This document shows, in pieces, positions 53,770 to 62,597 of a stretch of DNA of 64,000 bases. The notes beneath the pieces were generated by a model, which worked only from the letters and a program-made list of their open reading frames with translations, made no database searches and was not told the DNA's origin. Every line of letters begins with the position of its first letter. Within the stretch, counting starts at the first letter, position 1. Source of the DNA: Thalassospira sp. HF15 (lineage in GTDB: Bacteria > Pseudomonadota > Alphaproteobacteria > Rhodospirillales > Thalassospiraceae); contig NZ_JAAVKI010000001.1 in the NCBI RefSeq assembly GCF_011806525.1, positions 620,001-684,000 of the forward strand, written 5' to 3'. Both the position numbers and the translations under genes were made by a program.

Positions 53770-53846
53770 TGGCGATCCCTGCAGGACTCGAACCTGCAAC
53801 CTACAGATTAGAAGTCTGTTGCTCTATCCAGTTGAGCTAAGGGACC
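53770..53846 (-). tRNA. tRNA-Arg (TCT)
   Basis: Read on the minus strand, 77 nt fold as a cloverleaf: acceptor GGTCCCT/AGGGATC, D loop TTAGCTCAACTGGATAGAGCA, anticodon stem-loop CAGACTTCTAATCTG with anticodon TCT, T arm GCAGGTTCGAGTCCTGC. CCA is encoded. It reads AGA codons. Confidence 0.95.
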
Positions 53847-53935
53847 GCTGGGTGGGGTGGTTACGACCCCTGGGGCACGGCATTGGACGCCTGCCCGATA
53901 TGGTTTCAGGGTTTACCGTCCCCTGTCAGACGAAA

Positions 53936-53955
53936 CGGGGCGGAAATCCGCCCCG
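53936..53955 (-). terminator. hairpin after the NDUFS4-like gene
   Basis: CGGGGCGGA and TCCGCCCCG pair around AA; on the minus strand it is followed by TTTC. It lies 35 bp past the stop of the gene at 53990. Confidence 0.6.
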
Positions 53956-53989
53956 AGAATTGGTCAATTGCCAGTGGCCGTTGGCCAGA

Positions 53990-54283
53990 TCAGACGACGC
54001 GTTTGAACGCGAAGTTATCGGCATAGGCCTTGAGCTGCAGTTTACGCGGTTTGGGCATTTCGATATCCGCGATCAGCTTGTGCTTGGCGGCAAAGGCCTG
54101 CGCTTCTTCGAGGGTTTCGAACTCCATACGGACCTGACCACGGGTGTCGGTCGATCCGATCCAGCCCATCAGTTGATCGGCAACCTTTTTCGCACCCGGT
54201 TCAAATTCCATGACCCAGTGCTTGGTCGCAGCCTGACCGGACTGCATGGCGTTCTTGGCAGGTTTGTAAACACGGACCTTCAT
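53990..54283 (-). CDS. complex I accessory subunit, NDUFS4-like (ETC complex I conserved region)
   Basis: The 97-residue protein matches the ETC complex I subunit conserved region found in mitochondrial NDUFS4 and alphaproteobacteria: MKVRVYKPAKNAMQSGQ, WVMEFEPGAKKVADQLMGWIGSTDTRGQVRMEFETLEEAQAFAAKH, and PKPRKLQLKAYADNF. It supports assembly or stability of NADH:ubiquinone oxidoreductase. It lies between two tRNA genes, away from the nuo operon. Confidence 0.9.
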   Translation of the reverse strand: MKVRVYKPAKNAMQSGQAATKHWVMEFEPGAKKVADQLMGWIGSTDTRGQVRMEFETLEEAQAFAAKHKLIADIEMPKPRKLQLKAYADNFAFKRVV

Positions 54284-54429
54284 CGGGACCCTCGTCTTGA
54301 CCTTCGGGATAAGATGGTGATGGCAGTATAAACGGGTCTCTCTAACCCCTGCTATCTCTTCATCTTTTACACCTTTTATCGTGACTTGGAAATCCCGTTG
54401 GGCATCCGAAAAACGATAAAAGGGGAAAA

Positions 54430-54506
54430 TGGTCGGGAAGGCGAGATTCGAACTCGCGACCCCCTGCTCCCAAAGCAGGTACGCTACCAGACTGCGCTAC
54501 TCCCCG
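54430..54506 (-). tRNA. tRNA-Pro (TGG)
   Basis: On the minus strand 77 nt fold as a cloverleaf: acceptor CGGGGAG/CTTCCCG (with G-U pairs), anticodon stem-loop CCTGCTTTGGGAGCAGG with anticodon TGG, T arm GCGAGTTCGAATCTCGC, encoded CCA. It reads CCA/CCG-type Pro codons. Confidence 0.95.
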
Positions 54507-54601
54507 ACGCGGATGTGGATTTAGCACCATCTTGCTGGGTGGGCAAGACCGCATTGTGCGTTTTTATCGAAAAAATGACGCAAGAAGTTGCACAAAAACC
54601 A

Positions 54602-54627
54602 AAGGCCGCAGATATCCCCTGCGGCCT
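54602..54627. terminator. terminator of the deacetylase-DUF192 unit
   Basis: AAGGCCGCA pairs with TGCGGCCTT around an 8-base loop; the minus-strand side is followed by TTTGGTTTTT. Confidence 0.75.
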
Positions 54628-54678
54628 TGCTATTGCTGATTGATCATTTGCCTGTTGGCGAAATGCCGCCTGCCCGGC

Positions 54679-55125
54679 TTAACGCGGCAGGCCTTCAACC
54701 TTTTCACCGACCTCAAATCCCATCCGGTCTGCCGAACCCCCATTAAGTTCGAGCACAAAACGCACAGGCTTTGGCGACGGAATGATGGTTTCTGATTGCG
54801 GCACGGTGCGCTTTTCAATGCCGACAATCGTGCCCTTGGCATCGATAAACAGCATATCAAGCGAAATGAAGGTGTTTTTCATCCACATCGAAATGTCGCG
54901 GGCGCTGCCGAAATCAAACAGCATGCCGGCATCCTTGGCCATTTCGGTACGGAACATCAGGCCGCGCGATCGTTCTTCGGGTGTTATGGCCAGTTCAACA
55001 TTAAACACCTCGCCATCAACAAGAAGACGCGAACGATCAAATCCGGTTGCCTTTGCATTCAGCCCGGCAACAACCGCCGCGCTGATAAAGCACACAACCA
55101 AAGCCATCTGAAAGAACGACTTCAT
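54679..55125 (-). CDS. exported DUF192 protein
   Basis: The 148-residue protein has a signal peptide (about 1-26) and a DUF192 domain: VELAITPEERSRGLMFR, then MLFDFGSARDISMWMKNTFISLDMLFID, then the C-terminal VLELNGGSADRMG. DUF192 domains are small beta barrels of unknown function, often exported. The ATG overlaps the stop of the upstream deacetylase gene by 4 bp, so the pair is translationally coupled. Confidence 0.8.
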   Translation of the reverse strand: MKSFFQMALVVCFISAAVVAGLNAKATGFDRSRLLVDGEVFNVELAITPEERSRGLMFRTEMAKDAGMLFDFGSARDISMWMKNTFISLDMLFIDAKGTIVGIEKRTVPQSETIIPSPKPVRFVLELNGGSADRMGFEVGEKVEGLPR

Positions 55126-56261
55126 ACCCCATATCCTCTTAGTCTTTTGACGCGATCCCGAACCTCGTCCCGGATGACGCCACCCCGCCATGGATCTGCA
55201 AGTGTGGTAAACAATTCACTTGCTGGCTGCCTGCCACGACTATGCGACCACTTTATGACACGCAGGATATTTTCCGCTGTTTTGGGTAGCACATCAGGTA
55301 TTTCGATCCCGTTAACGGTTGCCCACACCCCGGACCAACAGCGTGCCACGCCATATGGACTATATCCTCCGCCCCCCAAAACAAGGCTTCTGGGTGCCAA
55401 TCGGGTCATCGTCCCCACGACTTCCCAGATCGACTGATTGCCCAAAAGCTGTTTGGACAATGGATCTTCTGCAAGAGTATCACATCCGCATTGTAAAACA
55501 ATAGCTTGAGGCGCAAAACTTAATCCAAGAGGAATCAAATATTCAAACAGGACGTAGCGCATCTCGTCATCATGCATGCCCCCCGGCATCGGAAGGTTGC
55601 GTGCCATGCCCCCGGCAATATCATCAATCGCCCCGGTCTTTGGCCACAGGTCTTCCTGATGCATGGACACGGTCAGAACCCGCTCGTCCTCGGCAAAGGC
55701 AATCTGTACCCCGTCCCCGTGATGGGCATCGACATCGACATACAAAACCCGATCCAACCCACTATCGAGCAAGGCATAAATCCCCAAAACAGGGTCGTTG
55801 AAATAACAGAACCCGGACGCCCGATCGCGCAAACCATGGTGGGTGCCGCCTGCCGGGTGATGAATAATGCCGCCGTCCCGGATCAGATTGGCGGCCATCA
55901 CCGACGATCCGGCCGCAGTCGCCGGGCGCCGGAAAATTTCCGGATAGATCGGATTGCCATTCTTGCCCAATCCGAACCGTTCCATCATGTCGTCGGGCAA
56001 GAATTGGTCGCGTTCGGCCTGCATGACAGCCGCGATATATTCGGGATCATGGAACCGCGCGAGTTGATCGGGTGTGGCCACCGGCCCGGTCAGATAGGTG
56101 CTTTCGTCCACCCACCCCAACGCATGCACCATATCCACCACCAGGGACACCCGGGGGATCGCCAGCGGATGTTTCGGGCCATAGCTTGAGCCACGATAAA
56201 TCTCGGCCGCGATCATGCGGCTGGGAATGCTCGGCGTTCTGTAATCAGGCAGTTTCATCAT
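55122..56261 (-). CDS. histone deacetylase-family (AcuC/APAH-like) hydrolase
   Basis: The 379-residue zinc hydrolase has the HDAC core: HHPAGGTHHGLRDRASGFCYFNDP (two catalytic His), VLYVDVDAHHGDGVQIAF (metal ligands Asp/His), and QCGCDTLAEDPL, VLGGGGYSPYGVARCW (the active-site Tyr region). AcuC-like members remove acyl groups from acetyl-CoA synthetase lysines or cleave acetylpolyamines. The start is placed at ATG 56261 (two adjacent ATGs). Substrate inferred. Confidence 0.87.
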   Translation of the reverse strand: MMKLPDYRTPSIPSRMIAAEIYRGSSYGPKHPLAIPRVSLVVDMVHALGWVDESTYLTGPVATPDQLARFHDPEYIAAVMQAERDQFLPDDMMERFGLGKNGNPIYPEIFRRPATAAGSSVMAANLIRDGGIIHHPAGGTHHGLRDRASGFCYFNDPVLGIYALLDSGLDRVLYVDVDAHHGDGVQIAFAEDERVLTVSMHQEDLWPKTGAIDDIAGGMARNLPMPGGMHDDEMRYVLFEYLIPLGLSFAPQAIVLQCGCDTLAEDPLSKQLLGNQSIWEVVGTMTRLAPRSLVLGGGGYSPYGVARCWSGVWATVNGIEIPDVLPKTAENILRVIKWSHSRGRQPASELFTTLADPWRGGVIRDEVRDRVKRLRGYGV

Positions 56262-56510
56262 TTCAGACCGGACAATGATGCAGGCACATCTGCGAGAAGT
56301 GCCGGGTTTCGCAGCCTTGTGCAAGCCCGGATTTGCTCAATTTTCCTCGGAAAAATGCCTTTATCACGGACGATTTCAATCTGTGACGCGCAAAAGTTGT
56401 AAAAATATGTCCCTAAATGAGGATGGCGCCCCTTATACACGCAGATAGTCTCCCCATATCAATTTTGTCGATCCATTTTTCCGGTCTTTTAGACGCTAGA
56501 GAGACTTGCC

Positions 56511-57680
56511 TTGCATATTTCCAAAACGGATCAGATCAATATTCTGGTCATTGATGACGAAACCGATATGAGCGAGTTCGTCGCTGATGCGGTAACCGCC
56601 ATCGGCCACAATGCGGTCGCGGTGTCGGATGCCGACGATTTTGTCCGCGCCTACTCCACCGCATTTGACGTGATCATTCTTGATCTGTTCATGCCCAAGC
56701 TGGACGGTATCGAGATCATTCGCTTCCTGCATGAAAACCGCTCGCACGCTTCGCTGGTCCTGATGAGCGGCAAGGACAAATCAATTTTGCATTCGGCGTC
56801 CGAACTTGCATCTGAACGCAACATGGAAGTGCTTGGCGTTCTTGAAAAGCCATTCACCATTGATCAACTTGAAGCCATTCTCGACAAGTTCATCCCGCAT
56901 GCACACCGCCAGAAAGCCCCACCCTCAGATATACCGACTGAACAGGGCTTGCGTCGTGGCATCGCCGATCACGAATTCTTTCTTGTTTATCAACCTCAGT
57001 TTGACCTCAATACGGGTATGATTTCCGGGGTCGAAGCCCTGTTGCGCTGGCAACATCCAGTACGTGGCCTGATCCATCCCGGGCTTTTCATTCCACTGGC
57101 CGAGCAATCCGGCCTGATCAACAATCTGACCGAATATGTGCTTGAAGAAGCCATGTCCCAAATGGCGAGATGGCGTGATCACGACATCACCATGTCGATC
57201 AATGTCTCGCCGACCACGGTTGTCGATCTTGATATGCCCGAAAAGCTTGATGAAATGATCAAGGCTCGTGATATCGCCCCTGAAAAGATCATCATTGAAC
57301 TGACCGAAACGGCGATCATGGAAAATGTCGGGTCCTACATGGATATTCTGACCCGGCTTCGGATGAAGAACTTTGGTCTTTCGATTGATGATTTTGGCAT
57401 CGGCTACTCATCCATGCAGCAATTGGTGCGTGTGCCGTTCAATGAATTGAAAATCGATCAGTCGTTTATCCGTCAGGCCGTGACAGATCGCGAATGTCAG
57501 GCCGTTACGCAGATGTCGATGTCACTCGCCCATGGCCTTAACATGCGTGTGGTTGCCGAAGGGATCGAAAACCAGGAAACCTATGATTGGCTCAAGAGCA
57601 TGGGCTGTGAAATCGGTCAGGGCTTTCATATGGCCCGGCCCACTTCGCCGGTCGAAATCGAAGAACGGTTCCTGTCCTAG
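56511..57680 (+). CDS. REC-EAL response regulator (c-di-GMP phosphodiesterase)
   Basis: The 389-residue protein has a receiver domain (about 8-130; ILVIDDETDMSEF, LDLFMPKLDG, LMSGKD, LEKPF) and an EAL domain (about 145-385) with EAL at 175-177, VSPTTVVD, ELTETAIM, DDFGIGYSS and a QGFHMARP end, so it should hydrolyse c-di-GMP once phosphorylated. The only plausible start is the TTG at 56511, after AGAGAG; no ATG occurs near the N-terminus. It is followed 27 bp later by the hybrid kinase, which is its likely partner. Confidence 0.88.
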   Translation: MHISKTDQINILVIDDETDMSEFVADAVTAIGHNAVAVSDADDFVRAYSTAFDVIILDLFMPKLDGIEIIRFLHENRSHASLVLMSGKDKSILHSASELASERNMEVLGVLEKPFTIDQLEAILDKFIPHAHRQKAPPSDIPTEQGLRRGIADHEFFLVYQPQFDLNTGMISGVEALLRWQHPVRGLIHPGLFIPLAEQSGLINNLTEYVLEEAMSQMARWRDHDITMSINVSPTTVVDLDMPEKLDEMIKARDIAPEKIIIELTETAIMENVGSYMDILTRLRMKNFGLSIDDFGIGYSSMQQLVRVPFNELKIDQSFIRQAVTDRECQAVTQMSMSLAHGLNMRVVAEGIENQETYDWLKSMGCEIGQGFHMARPTSPVEIEERFLS

Positions 57681-57707
57681 GATCCACACCAAAATGGCGG
57701 CACATTG

Positions 57708-60692
57708 ATGAAAAAGCCCCTGCTCCTTGTCAAAATCCTGACACCGATGATCCTCGTCGCACTGGTCATCGGTATCGGAAGCCTACAGGTCCTTTACAAG
57801 GATATGGTCAAGGCGCGCAGCGCATCAATGCTCAGCCTCGCAGAGACCAATGCCGAACTGATCAATGCAGTTGCGGCCTATGATTATCGCGAAGCACCAA
57901 GCGACCACAAGGAAGATGCTTTTGCCGCAACCATGTCGCAGGTCGAGGATGCCTTCAATTCACTTTCGGCTCTGGAAGGCACCGAAGAACTGTTGGTCGT
58001 TCGGCGTATCAATGACGCCCTTGAAATTCTTGTTCATCAGGAAACCAAGGTCAAAGAACGCAGCCACAGCGAAACAGTCCCGGTGAATTCCGACTACGCA
58101 AGACCAATGCTTGAAGGCTTGGCGGGAAAATCCGGCCTGATGTGGGTTTTTGACGATGCCGACAACGAGCTCCTTGTCGCCTATGCACCCGTTCCGAAAT
58201 TGGCAGTGTCCGTTATCGTCGAAGCCACCTGGGATGACATGATTGCGCCTTTTGTTTCTACCGCAATCATGCTGATAACACTGGGGATTGGAGCAATTGG
58301 CGTCGCCACCGCCTACACCTACACGCAGATCATGCAACTGTTCAAAGGCACGCTACGGGCGCAAGATCAGGCCCAACAGGCCCTGAAAGAAGCCGAGGCG
58401 GCCCAGAATGTCCTTGAACATGCCCTGAAATCGTCCGGCGAAGGCTTTGCCCTGTTTGATGCCGAAGATCGACTGGTGATCTGTAACGATGTCTATCGCG
58501 ATATTTACAAAACCCATGCCGACGCAATCAAGAAAGGCAACAGTTTCGAAGAGATCCTGCGCACAGGATTATCACGTGGTGCGTTCCCCGATGCGATTGG
58601 GGTCGAGGAAATCTGGCTGGCCGACCGCCTGCAACAGCACCGCCTCCCCACAAGCCGTGTCGAACAACAGGTTGGCGACCGATGGCTTCTGATTTCCGAA
58701 CAACGCATTGAAGGGGGTGGCACCGTTGGTGTGCGCACGGATATTACCGAGCTCAAGAACAAGGAACGCGAACTTCGTGATAGCGAACGGCGTTTTCGCG
58801 ATTTTACTCAAACTGCTTCTGACTGGGTCTGGGAAACGGATGCAAACCATCGCATCAAGGATACAAGCATCCGCGCAGCCGATGTGCCAAACTTCGATAT
58901 TGATAATTTGCAGGGCAAACGTCGCGACGAATATGCCGCCGAACCAACTGACACCCCGAAATGGCGGGAGCATTATGAAACACTTGAAGCCCGTCAGCCA
59001 TTTCGGGACTTCCAGTATCAGGTCCAACTCAATGATCGCACGGTGCTGACAATTTCGATTTCCGGTGTTCCGGTGTTTGACGATGTTGGAAATTTCCTTG
59101 GTTATCGCGGAACGGGACGCGACATCACTGCGCTTATTGAAACCCGGGAACGTTTCCGCGTGGCATTCGAAAGTGTCACAGTCGGGATTGTGTTTGCCGA
59201 TGAAGAAGGAGTGATCGAAGGCTTCAACCCCAAGGCCGAGAACATATTTGGCTACAGTGCAGAACAGGTCATTGGCCAGAACGTATCGATGCTGATGCCC
59301 AACCCGGATAGTTCGCGTCATCACACCTATATCAAAAACTATCTCAGCACTGGCGAAGCGCAGATCATTGGGATCGGCCGGGAAGTCAAGGGCAAGAAAC
59401 AGGATGGCACGATCTTCCCGATGAACCTTGGCATCGCCGAAATGAACGTACAGGGTCGCCGCCACTTCATTGCATCCATTACCGACCTGACCGCTGAACA
59501 TGCGCTTGAACAACAGTTACGCCGCTCCCAGAAGATGGAGGCCATTGGGCAATTGACCGGTGGTGTTGCGCACGATTTCAACAACCTGCTTGGCATCATT
59601 GTCGGCAACCTTGATCTTGCCCGGCGCAAAATTGATGACGACTCACCGATCTCCAAATTCGTCAGCAAGGCCATGACGGCGGCTGAGCGCGGGGCGACAC
59701 TGACCCGGCGGCTGTTGAATTTCTCCCGCCAGGCGCCAGAGGAAAACGCAGCCGTTGTGATCAACGACATCCTTGCCGAACTGCGTGAACTGATCGGCAA
59801 ATCGATCACCTCAAAAATCGGCTTTGAACTGAAACTGGCGGATAATCTTCCAGCCGTTCGACTGAATGTCGGCGATTTTGAAGATGCGATTATCAATCTT
59901 GCCATCAATGCGCGTGATGCAATGCCCGATGGTGGACAACTGACCATTGAAACCCGCGTTTCCCATATTGACGCGATCACCGTGCCCGCCGTGCAAAAAG
60001 TCCCCGAAGGCGATTATGTCGAGCTGATCGTCAGCGACGATGGCAAAGGCATGACGCCCGAAATCGCCGAGCAGATTTTCCAGCCCTTCTTCACCACCAA
60101 GGAACGCGGCAAGGGTACGGGGCTTGGTCTTGCGATGGTCTATGGCTTTGTCAAACGTTCGGGCGGGTATATCTCGCTTTATTCAGAATCTGGCCTGGGC
60201 ACCACGTTCCGGATTTATCTGCCATTTGCCGATGAGGACGGACAAAAGGTTCCCTACAGCAAATTCAATATCGAGGCCGAGGCGGAGCCAGAACACGGCA
60301 ACGAGACCGTCCTGATCGTCGACGACGAGCAGCAACTGGCTGAAATCGCGGCCTCGGTACTTGCCGAGTATGGCTATACGACCATCACCGCGCACAGCGG
60401 CAAGGAAGGCTTGGCGATCGTTGAAGAACGCGACGACATCGACATGGTCTTTACCGATATTGTCATGCCCGGCGGGATTAACGGGTTGGAACTGGGCGAC
60501 AAGGTGCGCGAAATCCGTCCAAACATTGCTGTTCTGACATGTTCGGGCTTCACTGCAGGTGTCCTGCATGAACGGGCCGGGGACAAGCCGGTCTATCCCC
60601 TGGTCAACAAGCCCTACACCAACCGCGAACTGGCGAACGCCGTGCGCAAGACGCTTGATCAGACGTCCAGTGATCAGACGGGTGCGTTCTGA
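57708..60692 (+). CDS. hybrid histidine kinase with FixL-like PAS domain and REC
   Basis: The 994-residue protein has TM1 (about 5-25), a periplasmic loop (about 28-175), TM2 (about 178-200), two PAS domains (about 230-350 and 355-480), a third PAS (about 485-605), HisKA with phospho-His622 (GGVAHDFNN), HATPase ([16 protein letters not shown]), and C-terminal REC with phospho-Asp917 (FTDIVMPGG). The third PAS closely follows FixL: RHHTYI with the heme-ligand His at 538, and IIGIGRE with Arg at 558, plus DGTIFPMNL. So it may bind heme and sense O2, with signal relayed to the adjacent REC-EAL protein. The gene overlaps the convergent acetyltransferase tail by 19 bp. Confidence 0.88.
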   Translation: MKKPLLLVKILTPMILVALVIGIGSLQVLYKDMVKARSASMLSLAETNAELINAVAAYDYREAPSDHKEDAFAATMSQVEDAFNSLSALEGTEELLVVRRINDALEILVHQETKVKERSHSETVPVNSDYARPMLEGLAGKSGLMWVFDDADNELLVAYAPVPKLAVSVIVEATWDDMIAPFVSTAIMLITLGIGAIGVATAYTYTQIMQLFKGTLRAQDQAQQALKEAEAAQNVLEHALKSSGEGFALFDAEDRLVICNDVYRDIYKTHADAIKKGNSFEEILRTGLSRGAFPDAIGVEEIWLADRLQQHRLPTSRVEQQVGDRWLLISEQRIEGGGTVGVRTDITELKNKERELRDSERRFRDFTQTASDWVWETDANHRIKDTSIRAADVPNFDIDNLQGKRRDEYAAEPTDTPKWREHYETLEARQPFRDFQYQVQLNDRTVLTISISGVPVFDDVGNFLGYRGTGRDITALIETRERFRVAFESVTVGIVFADEEGVIEGFNPKAENIFGYSAEQVIGQNVSMLMPNPDSSRHHTYIKNYLSTGEAQIIGIGREVKGKKQDGTIFPMNLGIAEMNVQGRRHFIASITDLTAEHALEQQLRRSQKMEAIGQLTGGVAHDFNNLLGIIVGNLDLARRKIDDDSPISKFVSKAMTAAERGATLTRRLLNFSRQAPEENAAVVINDILAELRELIGKSITSKIGFELKLADNLPAVRLNVGDFEDAIINLAINARDAMPDGGQLTIETRVSHIDAITVPAVQKVPEGDYVELIVSDDGKGMTPEIAEQIFQPFFTTKERGKGTGLGLAMVYGFVKRSGGYISLYSESGLGTTFRIYLPFADEDGQKVPYSKFNIEAEAEPEHGNETVLIVDDEQQLAEIAASVLAEYGYTTITAHSGKEGLAIVEERDDIDMVFTDIVMPGGINGLELGDKVREIRPNIAVLTCSGFTAGVLHERAGDKPVYPLVNKPYTNRELANAVRKTLDQTSSDQTGAF

Positions 60693-61282
60693 AGATCAAG
60701 ATGCATGGTGGTTGAGGACTGGAAACCAAACAGATGGCGGAAGGGTCCGATGTGATTGGTTTCAATTGCGCGAAAGCCGCACCGTTCATAAAGCGCCCGT
60801 GCACGTGGATTGATATCAATAACATCCAGCCTGACCTTCGCAAGGCCGCGCTCCCGGGCGGATTGCGCCACCGCATCAAGCAAAGCGGTTCCAACACCGC
60901 GCCCGCGCGCGACCGGATCGACAAAGATGCCATCCATCAAAAGGATATCATCTGCCAAATCGCGATCCAGCATATCCAACAACAATCCACGCCATAACCC
61001 GCCCCACCATCCATAGATCAGGCTCAAGTCTTCAAGATCGCCACCAATAAATGCGCCATGCTGCGTTTTGAAACCGGCAACGCCAAGCAACTGGCCGTCG
61101 TCGGAAACGGCGCTGATGGCGTGATCTGTCCCGATGACACGCTTGATAAAGGCCAAGGCCTTGTCTTCAGGCTTCATAATCAATGAAAGTTTTTGACGAA
61201 ACGCTTCCCAGAAAAGATCACATGCCAGATCAATATGCTCCGCCGCCAAACCCGGTCGAATGGTGAACCCCTGATGCCTCAT
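60674..61282 (-). CDS. GNAT acetyltransferase
   Basis: The 202-residue protein has GNAT motifs: LFWEAFRQKLSLIM, MDGIFVDPVARGRGVGTALLDAV (CoA loop ARGRGVG) and DVIDINPRARALYERCGF. It ends inside the 3' end of the hybrid kinase gene (19-bp tail-to-tail overlap). The ATG at 61282 (MRHQGFTI) is chosen; an in-frame ATG 19 codons upstream is possible. Substrate unknown. Confidence 0.82.
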   Translation of the reverse strand: MRHQGFTIRPGLAAEHIDLACDLFWEAFRQKLSLIMKPEDKALAFIKRVIGTDHAISAVSDDGQLLGVAGFKTQHGAFIGGDLEDLSLIYGWWGGLWRGLLLDMLDRDLADDILLMDGIFVDPVARGRGVGTALLDAVAQSARERGLAKVRLDVIDINPRARALYERCGFRAIETNHIGPFRHLFGFQSSTTMHLDLQNAPV

Positions 61283-61373
61283 ACCCGTCTTTCTGTTTAA
61301 TGGCCCCGACAGATAGATAGAGGAAACCATCAAATTCACAAATCAAAGATATGTTTCACTTTACGGCAAAGGT

Positions 61374-62504
61374 TCAGCTGGCACTGGCGCGCGGCCGAAT
61401 GATCTTGCCGCTTTTGCGCTGTTCAAACAGATGCGCGATCCAGCCCGCCATCCGCCCGACGGCAAAAATGCCAAGCCCAGCCCCCTTCGGCAAACCAAGT
61501 TCGCGTTCGATCAAGGCCAATCCGAAATCAAGACTGGGGTGCTGCCCGGTATTTTGCGCCACCTGACGTGCAATTCGGGCCCAGAAGACATCACCGGTTT
61601 GACCACAGGCCTGCATAAGGGCACGGGTGCGCGGATCGCCATCGGGATAAAGCGGATGCCCAAACCCCGGCGGCACATGATCTGGATCGATCTTGCCGTC
61701 CGCTTTTTCGACCTGATCCATCCAGGCCCGACATTTCGGTGTCAGGCCGCCATGACGCGTACCCGACAGGGTCGACAAACCCGCCATCAGGGATGCCGGT
61801 ATGGTTGCCCCGGCTGATGCCGCGACGCGCACGGCATACGCAGACGCATTAAGCTCATGATCCGCACAAAGCACCAGGGCGCGACGCAACAGATCCGGTG
61901 CACTCTCATGATCTGACCACGCATCTGCCAACAGCAAATGCATCGGACTTTGCCCGTCATCCGATACCCCTGCCGCAGCCAGCGCACCAAGCCGAACGAT
62001 TCTTGCTGCGATCGGGCGACCATCGCCGCGCGGCGATCCGGTCATAAGGTCGGCCATCATCGCCACCATACGCTGAAACGCCAGATCATGCTTGGCAGAT
62101 ACAAAGTCCGGCACGGCATTCAATGCAGGATCACATCGAAGCCCGGCCAAAAGTCCGGCCACGTCCTCAAGCGTCATGGTATGCGACAGCTCGACCGCAT
62201 TTTGACCGCGATAGTAAAACTGCCCATCATTGATTTGGGTGATGTCCGAAACCAGGATCGGCTCCCCCCAATCAATGGTGGAGGCGGCAACAGATTGCCG
62301 CGACCGGCCACGTCGTTTTCGATCATGCAGTTTGGCGACATCGCGCCGGTCATACAGGCTTTTGCGCGCATCACCGGGATGGGCAATCGCGCGCACTATC
62401 CCCCGGCTGACATAGGCGTAAAGCGTGTCGCGCGATATGCCGACCTGCGTGCAAACGTCTGCTGCCGACAATGTGCAGAATGATCCGTCATCGATTTTTT
62501 TCAT
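61374..62504 (-). CDS. citrate synthase-family protein with N-terminal helix-turn-helix
   Basis: The 376-residue fusion has an N-terminal MerR/excisionase-like HTH (about 10-65; SAADVCTQVGISRDTLYAYVSRGIV) and a citrate synthase domain (about 80-370). The catalytic residues are present: DHELNAS (His), RHGGLTP (His) and GHPLYPDGDPR (Asp). It may condense an acyl-CoA with oxaloacetate or bind such compounds as an effector while acting on DNA. It is divergent from a CaiB/BaiF CoA-transferase with a 14-bp palindrome between. Whether it acts as enzyme or regulator is open. Confidence 0.83.
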   Translation of the reverse strand: MKKIDDGSFCTLSAADVCTQVGISRDTLYAYVSRGIVRAIAHPGDARKSLYDRRDVAKLHDRKRRGRSRQSVAASTIDWGEPILVSDITQINDGQFYYRGQNAVELSHTMTLEDVAGLLAGLRCDPALNAVPDFVSAKHDLAFQRMVAMMADLMTGSPRGDGRPIAARIVRLGALAAAGVSDDGQSPMHLLLADAWSDHESAPDLLRRALVLCADHELNASAYAVRVAASAGATIPASLMAGLSTLSGTRHGGLTPKCRAWMDQVEKADGKIDPDHVPPGFGHPLYPDGDPRTRALMQACGQTGDVFWARIARQVAQNTGQHPSLDFGLALIERELGLPKGAGLGIFAVGRMAGWIAHLFEQRKSGKIIRPRASAS

Positions 62505-62511
62505 ATTGATT

Positions 62512-62525
62512 ATCTTGATCAAGAT
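62512..62525. promoter_or_regulatory. perfect 14-bp palindrome ATCTTGATCAAGAT
   Basis: ATCTTGATCAAGAT equals its own reverse complement. It sits 8 bp before the ATG of the HTH-citrate synthase gene and 73 bp before the CoA-transferase start. It is the obvious operator for the divergent pair, probably bound by the HTH of the fusion protein. Confidence 0.6.
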
Positions 62526-62597
62526 TGACGGTTTGTCCAGTCCGGGATGATGCTTTGGGTCTTACTGGTTCCGCCCCCTGAACAAGGAAACGCCATC

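Noticed and set aside
53749-54540. possible integration site at the two tRNA genes
   Set aside because: tRNA genes often host islands, but no integrase, direct repeat of a tRNA end, or change in gene style is seen.
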